From contig JALRFZ010000434.1 in NCBI GenBank assembly GCA_023253615.1, forward strand, positions 1-5,225: 5,225 nucleotides of DNA, written 5' to 3'. The translations under genes and the position numbers were made by a program. This stretch comes from Verrucomicrobiales bacterium (GTDB lineage Bacteria; Verrucomicrobiota; Verrucomicrobiia; Verrucomicrobiales; DEV007). This document shows positions 1 to 5,225 of the stretch, piece by piece (within the stretch, counting starts at the first letter, position 1; each line of letters opens with the position of its first letter). A model generated the notes under the pieces. That model did no database searches. It saw nothing but the letters and a program-made list of their open reading frames with translations, and was not told the DNA's origin.

Positions 1-29
1 TTTTACCTTTTACCTTCCCACCTTTTACC
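1..29. repeat. Short heptad tandem repeat (TTTTACC units) at the window edge
   Basis: TTTTACC occurs at 1-7, 8-14 and 23-29, with a degenerate 8-base copy (TTCCCACC) at 15-22. The array runs off the left edge, so its true length is unknown. It lies 18 bases before the start codon of the first gene, so it is upstream regulatory or spacer DNA, not coding sequence. On the other strand it reads as GGTAAAA units. Function is unknown. Confidence 0.7.
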
Positions 30-35
30 GCCCGC

Positions 36-45
36 AGGGCGCCCT
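36..45. promoter_or_regulatory. Perfect 10-bp palindrome next to the start codon
   Basis: AGGGCGCCCT equals its own reverse complement and ends two bases before the ATG at 48, where a ribosome binding site would normally lie. It could be an operator, could hold an RNA structure at the start codon, or could be chance in GC-rich DNA. No SD sequence is visible here. Confidence 0.25.
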
Positions 46-47
46 CC

Positions 48-1406
48 ATGCGTTTCACGAACCTCGCCGCCCACCCTGACATTGGCGCCAACTCCTATCT
101 TCTCGAGCTCGGCGAGACCCTCCTCGTCCTCGACGCGGGCACGCATCCGAAACACTCCGGCCGCGACACCCTGCCGCTCTACGAAGATCTGCCGCGCGAC
201 GTGATCGACGCCATCCTCGTCAGCCATCCGCACCTCGACCACATCGGAGCCCTGCCCGTGCTGATGCGCGAACAGAGCGAAGCGGCCGTCGTCATGAGCG
301 AGCTGACGCGCGAGCACGGCAGTGTCCTCCTGCACAATTCGGTGAACGTGATGAAGGCCCAGCGCGAGGAGCTGAACGAGCCGCTCTACCCGCTCTACAC
401 CCACGGCCAGGTCGACGCCTGCGTGCGGCGCTGGATGACCCGCGAGCCGGGCGAACGATTTTCCTTCGGCGATCGCGACCGCGTCTCCGTCGAGTTCTTC
501 CGCGCCGGTCACGTCCTCGGGGCCGTGGGGATGCGGATCGAGGCGAACGGCCACCGCATCTTCTACACCGGCGACGTGCATTTCGAGGATCAGACCGTGA
601 CGAAAGGCGCCGCCTTTCCCACCGGGCCGATCGACACCCTCATCATCGAGACGACCCGTGGCGATCACGAACGCGACCCCGCCTACACCCGCGAACGTGA
701 AAAGCGGCGCTTCGCCGAGTCCATCGTCGCGACGATCGAGCGGGGCGGCTCGGTGCTCGTCCCCGTCTTCGCCTTCGGCAAAACGCAGGAACTGCTCTTC
801 ATGCTGAAAGAGATCTTCGAGGAAGGTCTCGCCCCTCATCTGCCCGTGCACATCGGCGGGCTCAGCACGAAAATGACCGAGGTCACCGACCGCTTCGCCG
901 ATCACCCGGATCGGCTCCATCCCGGCTACCGGCTCCTCGACGACTTCCCCGATCTGCGACGTCTCGCCCGTGGCCGCAAGGAGCCCGACTTTCATCCCGG
1001 TGCCATCTACGCCCTTTCCAGCGGCATGATGTCGGAGCACACCGTCTCGCACCGCTTCGCCCGCCGCATCCTCGCCTCGGAACAAAACGCGATCCTCTTT
1101 GTCGGCTACGCCGATGACGAAGCGCCCGGCGGTCGCATCCTCGCCGCCGGACAGGGAGGACGCGTCGCCCTCTCCTCCGGATCCGACCACGAGAGCGAGA
1201 TCCGCTGCGCCGTGGAGCGCTTCGACTTCAGCGGACACGCTCCGCGCGAGCAGCTCGTCGATTACGCGGTGGGCTGCTCCCCCAAGACCGTCATCCTCGT
1301 CCACGGCGACGAGGCGGCACGGGGCTGGTTCCTGGAAGAACTCGGAAGAAAGCTGCCCGATGCCCGTGTCGTCATCCCCGCGCCGGGTCAGGCGATCGAC
1401 TTGTAA
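48..1406 (+). CDS. Beta-CASP metallo-beta-lactamase-fold RNA-processing nuclease (CPSF/YSH1-like)
   Basis: Predicted cytoplasmic zinc-dependent nuclease of 452 residues. Its N-terminal pattern (N-L, IGANSYLLE, then LDAG with Asp29) is typical of the family and supports the ATG at 48. Zinc ligands are visible as SHPHLDH (His60, His62, Asp64, His65), the GH at His155, and TGD at Asp176. The beta-CASP cap follows: motif A is Glu201 in IIETTRG, motif B is His397 in FSGHA, and motif C is His419 in LVHGD. A His at motif C is the version seen in RNA-acting members; DNA-acting members usually have Val. The C-terminal part, from about 385, looks like the short RMMBL domain and ends in a family-like PAPGQAIDL. 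Length fits the single-unit CPSF-like bacterial group and is shorter than RNase J (about 550). Motif A reads ETTRG rather than the common ESTYG. No SD is visible. It converges on the transporter gene with only 6 bases between stop codons. Family is very likely; the RNA substrate is unknown. Confidence 0.93.
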   Translation: MRFTNLAAHPDIGANSYLLELGETLLVLDAGTHPKHSGRDTLPLYEDLPRDVIDAILVSHPHLDHIGALPVLMREQSEAAVVMSELTREHGSVLLHNSVNVMKAQREELNEPLYPLYTHGQVDACVRRWMTREPGERFSFGDRDRVSVEFFRAGHVLGAVGMRIEANGHRIFYTGDVHFEDQTVTKGAAFPTGPIDTLIIETTRGDHERDPAYTREREKRRFAESIVATIERGGSVLVPVFAFGKTQELLFMLKEIFEEGLAPHLPVHIGGLSTKMTEVTDRFADHPDRLHPGYRLLDDFPDLRRLARGRKEPDFHPGAIYALSSGMMSEHTVSHRFARRILASEQNAILFVGYADDEAPGGRILAAGQGGRVALSSGSDHESEIRCAVERFDFSGHAPREQLVDYAVGCSPKTVILVHGDEAARGWFLEELGRKLPDARVVIPAPGQAIDL

Positions 1407-1419
1407 GCGGCCTCACCCG
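1384..1419. other. Imperfect hairpin spanning the two convergent stop codons
   Basis: Bases 1384-1392 pair with 1411-1419 (eight Watson-Crick pairs and one C-C mismatch at 1389/1414), leaving an 18-base loop that holds the TAA of the upstream gene. The stem includes the TGA of the opposing gene. There is no T-run on either side, so it is not a classical terminator. It could act on both transcripts, or be chance. Confidence 0.2.
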
Positions 1420-2711
1420 CCCACACCGAAGAAAATTCCCGCGATACTCGCCGTCAACAGGCTGGCGATCGTGCCACCGATCATCGCGAGCATGCCCAGC
1501 TCCGCGAGCTCGCCCCGGCGTTCGGGAGCGAGCGAACCGATCCCGCCGATCTGGATGCCGATCGAACTGATGTTCGCGAATCCGCAAAGGGCGAAGGTGG
1601 CAAGGAAGACCGTCTTGGGAGAAAGCGCAGCGGCTTCTTTCATCTCACCCAGTTCGAGATAGGCGACGAACTCGTTCGAGACGAGACGGATCCCGAGGAG
1701 CTGGCCGAATCGCAACATGTCGCCCCACTCCGCTCCGACCGCGGCGGCGACAGGAGCAAAGAGAAATCCCAGCACGGCCTCCATCGACAACTCCGAAAAC
1801 GTGCCGCCGCTCGCTTTCGCGACAAGGTCATTCAGCCATCCCGTCTCTCCGCCCACTCCGCCGACCCAGCCGAGCACGGCATTCAGCAGGGCGATCAGCG
1901 CGACGAAGACGATGAGGATCGCAGCCACATTCAGGGCGAGCCTCAGTCCCTCACTCGTCCCTCCGGCGATCGCATCGAGAAGATTGCGGCCGTGTTTCTC
2001 CTTCGGCACGAAGAGATCCTCGCGGATCGTCTCCCGCTCCGGCACGAGGATTTTCGCGACATAGAGCGCGGCCGGCGCGTTCATCATCGAAGCTGTCAGG
2101 AGTTGCTTCGCCACCGCCGCCTCGACGAGCGGGTCCCCTCCCCCGAGCGTCAGCACATAGAGCCCGAAGACACTGCCGGCGATCGTCGCCATGCCGCCTG
2201 TCATCAGGGCCATCAGCTCCGAGCGCGTCATGCCCCCGAGATACGGCTTCACCACGAGCGGTGCCTCCGTCTGGCCGACGAAGATGTTCGCCGCCGCGGC
2301 GAGGCTCTCGGCTCCCGAGAGTTTCATCAGGCGCGACATCACCCAGGCGAAGGCAAAGACGATCCACTGGAGGACGCCGAGATAGTACAAGGCCGACGTC
2401 AGCGCCGAGACGAAAAGGATCACCGGCAGCACCTTGAAGGCGAACCCGTATTTCGAGGCATCGACCAGGTCGCCGAACATGAACCTCGCCCCGGCGTCAC
2501 TGAACCCGAGCAGCTTCACGAACCCCGCCGAGACCGCCTCGACCAATCCGCTGAACGGCGTCGCGAGAATGAGGAAGGCGAGCATCACCTGCAGCAGCAA
2601 TCCCCCCGCGACCAAGCGCCACGGAATCGCCTTGCGGCTGCGGCTGAGGAGACAACAAATCCCGATGAGCACGGCCGTGCCGGCGAGACCTCTGAGGATT
2701 TGTTCGATCAT
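1413..2711 (-). CDS. Concentrative nucleoside transporter (NupC/CNT family)
   Basis: Inner-membrane symporter of 432 residues, predicted to import nucleosides using an ion gradient. It shows the CNT family hallmarks in order: an N-terminal pair of hydrophobic segments (about 9-23 and 31-50), a segment with SALTSALYYLGVLQ (102-115), hairpin motif GQTEAP (146-151) preceded by Asn142, IAGS (177-180), then long hydrophobic stretches at about 257-282. The second substrate half has NEFVAY with Glu347 (346-351) and FANISSIGIQIGG (378-390), followed by a final segment at about 405-429. In the structurally studied Vibrio homologue these Gln/Glu and Asn/Glu/Ser positions line the nucleoside site. Length is slightly above NupC (about 400). 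Whether Na+ or H+ drives it cannot be decided here. The gene follows an oxidoreductase gene after 21 bases in the same frame, with no SD, so translation may depend on ribosomes ending upstream. It ends in TGA, 6 bases from the convergent nuclease gene. Confidence 0.95.
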   Translation of the reverse strand: MIEQILRGLAGTAVLIGICCLLSRSRKAIPWRLVAGGLLLQVMLAFLILATPFSGLVEAVSAGFVKLLGFSDAGARFMFGDLVDASKYGFAFKVLPVILFVSALTSALYYLGVLQWIVFAFAWVMSRLMKLSGAESLAAAANIFVGQTEAPLVVKPYLGGMTRSELMALMTGGMATIAGSVFGLYVLTLGGGDPLVEAAVAKQLLTASMMNAPAALYVAKILVPERETIREDLFVPKEKHGRNLLDAIAGGTSEGLRLALNVAAILIVFVALIALLNAVLGWVGGVGGETGWLNDLVAKASGGTFSELSMEAVLGFLFAPVAAAVGAEWGDMLRFGQLLGIRLVSNEFVAYLELGEMKEAAALSPKTVFLATFALCGFANISSIGIQIGGIGSLAPERRGELAELGMLAMIGGTIASLLTASIAGIFFGVGG

Positions 2712-2732
2712 GCCGTCTTGCGGGAGAAATTC

Positions 2733-3815
2733 TCACAAAACCACCTCCCGGCAGCCCTCCCGCGCGGACCGGAGACAGGCGTCGAGGACGAGTTGCGTTT
2801 TCAGCGAAATCTCCGGCCAGTGGGGATCGGGCGTGCCGCCGAGGACGAGTTCGCCGAATTTGCGGAAGAGTTTCGTCTCCTGTGCGGTCGCGTGGCTGTC
2901 GGAGTATTCGCGTGTCGCGACCCGGCGCGAGTGGCGCTCCATGTGGAAATGACAGCCCTCGACATTGAAGTGCGCCTGCTCGATCTCGAAGGCGAGTTCG
3001 GGTCCGTGGAAAGGCAGCACGAAATCACTCATCTGGATGTGCCCACCCGTGCCGCTGAGATTCACCCATTGCTGGTGCTCGTTCTCGAAGCTGCAATAGA
3101 GCGAAGCGGTCACACCACCGCCAAAGGCCAGCTCGGCCGAGAGCGACACGGGCACGCCGTGATGCTCGCGGATCATGCGCGCGGTCACCGACACGGGCAT
3201 CTCGTAGCCGAGCGCCCAGAGGATGATCCTGGCATTGTACCAACCGAGATCCCCGAGACTGCCGAGCGGCTCGAGGCCGGGATCAAGGCGGATGTTGTCG
3301 GTGAAAAATTCCTTGGGAGCGAGGAAGCTGAACTGCGTCGCGATGCGGCGGATCGTGCCGATCGTCCCCGCGTCGAGCTCCTGGCGCAGCGCCGCGAGCC
3401 GGTCGTTGTGCATGAACATGACACCGTCCATGAATTGCACGCCGGCCCTGGCGCAGGCTTCGGTGATTTCACGCACCTCGCCGGCATCGGTGCCGCAGGG
3501 CTTTTCGCAAAGGACATGTTTCCCCGCCGCGGCCGCCGCGAGGACCCATTCCTTTCTCAGTCCCGTCGGCAGGGGGATGTAGACCGCATCAATGTCGGGT
3601 CGGGCGAGCAGGGCGGCATATCCGCCGATCGCTTCCGGTACCGGATCGTGCGCCACCTGGCCCTGGCACTCATCGATGAAAGCGGCGGCTTTTTCCTGCG
3701 AGCGGCTCGCCACCGCGACGAGGCGGCCGTTCCCGCTGTGGCGGATCGCTTGCCAATTCTTGCGGGCGATGCCCGCGCCTCCCAAAATGCCCCAGCGGCA
3801 GACTCGTTCGTTCAT
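2733..3815 (-). CDS. Gfo/Idh/MocA-family NAD(P)-dependent oxidoreductase
   Basis: Predicted cytoplasmic dehydrogenase of 360 residues, the normal length for the family. The N-terminal Rossmann fold has the dinucleotide loop GILGGAGIAR (9-18), then VASRS (35-39) and the conserved AVYIPLPT (77-84). The catalytic-region EKP motif is at 104-106, with Lys105 the residue usually needed. MDGVMFMHN (129-137) and LGDLGWYNAR (187-196, with Asp189 and Tyr193) begin the C-terminal alpha/beta domain, and YCSF (240-243) and WPEISLKTQLVLDA (333-346) complete it. From memory, the last three patterns closely resemble a plant cytosolic subgroup (Arabidopsis At4g09670-like) and the dihydrodiol/xylose dehydrogenase branch. 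Substrate is unknown; family members act on sugars, inositols or related polyols. Start is the ATG at 3815, where the Rossmann strand begins seven residues in; there is no SD. It lies 21 bases before the nucleoside transporter gene and probably shares its transcript. Confidence 0.93.
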   Translation of the reverse strand: MNERVCRWGILGGAGIARKNWQAIRHSGNGRLVAVASRSQEKAAAFIDECQGQVAHDPVPEAIGGYAALLARPDIDAVYIPLPTGLRKEWVLAAAAAGKHVLCEKPCGTDAGEVREITEACARAGVQFMDGVMFMHNDRLAALRQELDAGTIGTIRRIATQFSFLAPKEFFTDNIRLDPGLEPLGSLGDLGWYNARIILWALGYEMPVSVTARMIREHHGVPVSLSAELAFGGGVTASLYCSFENEHQQWVNLSGTGGHIQMSDFVLPFHGPELAFEIEQAHFNVEGCHFHMERHSRRVATREYSDSHATAQETKLFRKFGELVLGGTPDPHWPEISLKTQLVLDACLRSAREGCREVVL

Positions 3816-3831
3816 ACAAATGGGAGGGAGT

Positions 3832-3864
3832 GAAGAGGGTCTGCCCGGAAATGCAACCCTCTTC
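3832..3864 (-). terminator. Intergenic hairpin directly after the protease stop codon (possible terminator)
   Basis: GAAGAGGGT at 3832-3840 and ACCCTCTTC at 3856-3864 are perfect 9-bp inverted repeats. Inside them, TGC (3842-3844) pairs with GCA (3853-3855), with one bulged base at 3841 and an 8-base loop. On the - strand the stem starts two bases after the protease TGA and ends 16 bases before the oxidoreductase ATG. No U-tract follows on either strand, so it may be a weak or Rho-assisted terminator, an attenuator, or an mRNA-end stabiliser. The structure is certain as sequence; the role is inference. Confidence 0.45.
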
Positions 3865-3866
3865 CT

Positions 3867-5048
3867 TCAGTTGAAGGTGATCCGCACGCCGCGCGAGCGC
3901 CAGCCCTGCGTGATCGCCGCCTCCATTTCATCCCAGGTGCGGCCCGCGAGGAGCGGCTCGAAGAGCTGCGGCGGCGTCTTTTCCTCCTTCAGAGCCTTGA
4001 GGAAGGCCTTGATGTTGGCGGCATCCTTGTCGCCGTCCATGTGGAAGTAGTAATAGACGATCAGGGCGGCGAGCCCGTAGCTGAGTTGCGCGTTCGCGAG
4101 GAAGGAATCGTAGTCTTGGGTGAAGAACTGCTGCAGATCGGGCGCGATGATGTCTTCGCCGAGGGCGCGGCCGCCGTTGCCATCCTCGCCGTAGGCGGTG
4201 ACGCGGGCTTTCAGTTTGCCGAGATCATCGATGTCGAATTTGCCCGACCGGTAGCCGCTGTTGGCGATGTACTCGGCGAGTCCCTCGGTGAACCATCCGC
4301 GCGAACCCGCCGCGTAGTATTCGGCGTCGGTGAGCTGGTGGGTGATCTCGTGGGAAAGGGTCGTGTTCTCCTTGTCGTAATCGACGCTGTAATTGCTGCC
4401 GACTTTCTTCACCCCGAGACTGGTCAGCGGCACGAGAATGTCGCCCTCGCCGCCGCGGCTGATGTAGACGCCCGCGGACTCCGGAGGACCGCCCTTCGCG
4501 ATGTAGGCCTCGCGCGTCTCGAAAAGGTGGATCTTGTGGCGCTCCTTGCGGAAGGGCTTCACCATCCCCAGCGGCAGTTCGCGGCAGACCTGGTTGGTGG
4601 CTTCGAAGAGGAGGGAAAAACGCTTCACCACCGAGGCGTTGAGTTTCACGTCGCAGATGAATTCGTAGTGGGGGCTCGCGTAGACATACTCCTTGGCGGC
4701 CTCGTCTTCCTTGATCACCTCGATGGTCTGGTCGATGTCGACGGAGACGAGAGCGGGCCAGGGGGCGTCCCAGTTCGGTTTCACCGAGGCGTCACCGGAG
4801 GGATCGGTCATGTCGCCTTTCTTCCATTCCTCGATGAATTTCCGGTCTTCGGCGGAGAGGCTCGCGACGGGGACTTCGAAATTCTTTCCCGCCATCTGCA
4901 GGACGGCCTTGTCACCCGCGATCTCGACGAGGGTGGCGACGATGGTTTTTCCCGCGCTGTTGGTCCATGAGCGCTCCGTCGCATGCAGGGTCGGGGCGAT
5001 CCCTCCGAGGAGCAGGGCCAGGAAAAAGGTGGGGGACGTCTTCATCAT
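3867..5048 (-). CDS. Secreted SHD1-domain gluzincin metalloprotease (DUF1570/peptidase MA-like)
   Basis: Exported protein of 393 residues. Residues 1-23 form a signal peptide (MMK, hydrophobic FFLALLLGGIA, cleavage likely after LHA). Residues about 26-78 are an SHD1 module (RSWTNSAGKTI, then VPVASLSAEDRKFIEEW). A linker rich in Asp/Pro (79-98) leads to a protease-like domain. The zinc motif HEITH is at 233-237 (His233, Glu234, His237), and GWFTEGLAEY (251-260) supplies Glu255 as the probable third ligand, the usual gluzincin arrangement. Cys132 and Cys155 could form a disulfide in the periplasm or outside. The reading frame is open back to an ATG at 5219, but that 57-residue extension is Pro/Gly-rich and would bury the signal peptide, so the start is put at 5048 (5045 is the alternative). 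Substrate is unknown; SHD1 may bind a protein or polymer partner, but its role in bacteria is not established. A hairpin follows the stop. Family is likely; activity is inferred from motifs. Confidence 0.88.
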   Translation of the reverse strand: MMKTSPTFFLALLLGGIAPTLHATERSWTNSAGKTIVATLVEIAGDKAVLQMAGKNFEVPVASLSAEDRKFIEEWKKGDMTDPSGDASVKPNWDAPWPALVSVDIDQTIEVIKEDEAAKEYVYASPHYEFICDVKLNASVVKRFSLLFEATNQVCRELPLGMVKPFRKERHKIHLFETREAYIAKGGPPESAGVYISRGGEGDILVPLTSLGVKKVGSNYSVDYDKENTTLSHEITHQLTDAEYYAAGSRGWFTEGLAEYIANSGYRSGKFDIDDLGKLKARVTAYGEDGNGGRALGEDIIAPDLQQFFTQDYDSFLANAQLSYGLAALIVYYYFHMDGDKDAANIKAFLKALKEEKTPPQLFEPLLAGRTWDEMEAAITQGWRSRGVRITFN

Positions 5049-5055
5049 GGGCCGG

Positions 5056-5084
5056 AGTGTAGGGGGTGGCGACACGGGGATCAA
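5056..5084 (-). promoter_or_regulatory. Candidate sigma70-type promoter giving a near-leaderless protease mRNA
   Basis: On the - strand TTGATC (5084-5079) and TACACT (5061-5056) are separated by exactly 17 bases and match the -35 and -10 consensus at four of six positions each. Transcription would start around 5049, at or next to the ATG at 5048, which fits the lack of an SD sequence. The match is only moderate. Confidence 0.35.
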
Positions 5085-5093
5085 GCCTGATCC
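5078..5093. promoter_or_regulatory. Inverted repeat overlapping the candidate -35 box (possible operator)
   Basis: GGATCA (5078-5083) and TGATCC (5088-5093) are perfect 6-bp arms around a 4-base centre (AGCC). The element covers the whole candidate -35 hexamer of the protease gene (5079-5084), where a bound repressor would block RNA polymerase. A short symmetric site like this could also be chance. Confidence 0.3.
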
Positions 5094-5225
5094 GGGTGAT
5101 TGATTCCCCGCGGCTCCGGCGGCATCACGTTGCTTCCCGGCCCGTCCATACGTTAGAGCCTGTCCCAAAAGCGGAATCAAAGGCGGGGCTTGAGGTTCAA
5201 AAGGAAAAGAGAAAGGCATGAGAGG
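5094..5225. other. Noncoding edge upstream of the protease gene; nothing firmly assignable
   Basis: This stretch is outside any gene I can support. From about 5165 the + strand becomes strongly purine-rich, unlike the rest of the window. TAGAGCCTGTCCCAAAA at 5154-5170 resembles the style of some insertion-sequence ends, but no partner end or transposase is in view. An ATG at 5218 with AAGGA at 5201-5205 could start a divergent + strand gene beyond the window; too little is visible to call it. Confidence 0.4.

Noticed and set aside
3..1304. 433-codon open frame on the - strand opposite the nuclease gene
   Set aside because: It mirrors the nuclease gene, has a low-complexity Glu/Asp/Gly/His/Arg composition and no recognisable domain, and runs into the heptad repeat. 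It is a shadow caused by GC-rich third codon positions.
2724..2734. Small near-palindrome GAGAAATTCTC at the oxidoreductase-transporter junction
   Set aside because: Arms are only five bases around one central base, too short for a terminator; it overlaps a stop codon and is easily chance.
1992..3833. 613-codon open frame on the + strand, the longest in the window
   Set aside because: It runs antisense to two well-identified genes and its product is a charged low-complexity string. It stays open across the junction because both genes share one frame.
4041..4970. 309-codon open frame on the + strand opposite the protease gene
   Set aside because: Antisense shadow of a gene with clear signal peptide, SHD1 and HEITH motif; its product has no recognisable domain.
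5049..5219. 57-residue N-terminal extension of the protease frame
   Set aside because: The extension is Pro/Gly-rich with no domain, and would place the signal peptide inside the protein; the candidate promoter also lies within it.
5218..5225. Possible + strand start codon at the right edge with AAGGA upstream
   Set aside because: Only two codons and part of a third are visible, so no gene can be supported from this window.
1..5225. A defence, CRISPR, phage or biosynthetic system
   Set aside because: No array, integrase, transposase, toxin-antitoxin pair or synthase motif is visible; the four genes belong to familiar families with normal lengths.

Overview
The window is a GC-rich, gene-dense stretch of bacterial chromosome with four complete protein genes, one on the + strand and three on the - strand. 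The best taxonomic guess is Verrucomicrobiota or another PVC-group bacterium. The main pointer is the exported metalloprotease that begins with an SHD1 (Sla1 homology 1) module, a domain common in secreted proteins of Planctomycetes and Verrucomicrobia. The absence of Shine-Dalgarno sequences before all four genes fits but does not prove this. The assignment is inference.

Layout. Positions 1-47 hold a heptad repeat (TTTTACC units) and a 10-bp palindrome just before the first start codon. 48-1406 (+) encodes a beta-CASP metallo-beta-lactamase-fold protein, probably an RNA-processing nuclease of the CPSF/YSH1-like type, with all catalytic residues visible. Six bases later, and convergent with it, lies the end of a concentrative nucleoside transporter (NupC/CNT family; 2711 to 1413, -). 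Upstream of that gene, with a 21-base gap and the same orientation, is a Gfo/Idh/MocA-type NAD(P)-dependent oxidoreductase (3815 to 2733, -). Further upstream, after a 51-base gap holding a strong hairpin, is a secreted SHD1-gluzincin metalloprotease (5048 to 3867, -). The last 177 bases are noncoding: they hold a candidate promoter with an overlapping inverted repeat, then an unassigned purine-rich edge.

How the genes relate. The oxidoreductase and the nucleoside transporter are spaced like an operon, and could serve sugar or nucleoside salvage, but nothing in the sequence fixes the substrate. The protease may be transcribed separately, because the hairpin sits directly after its stop. The nuclease converges on the cluster and appears functionally unrelated. 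I see no mobile element gene, CRISPR array, RNA gene or defence system. The window is mostly ordinary housekeeping and accessory metabolism. The most interesting signals are in the noncoding junctions and translation starts: no SD and a CTCC motif at every start, a possible leaderless promoter, a hairpin without a U-tract, and three consecutive genes in one frame separated only by TGA codons.
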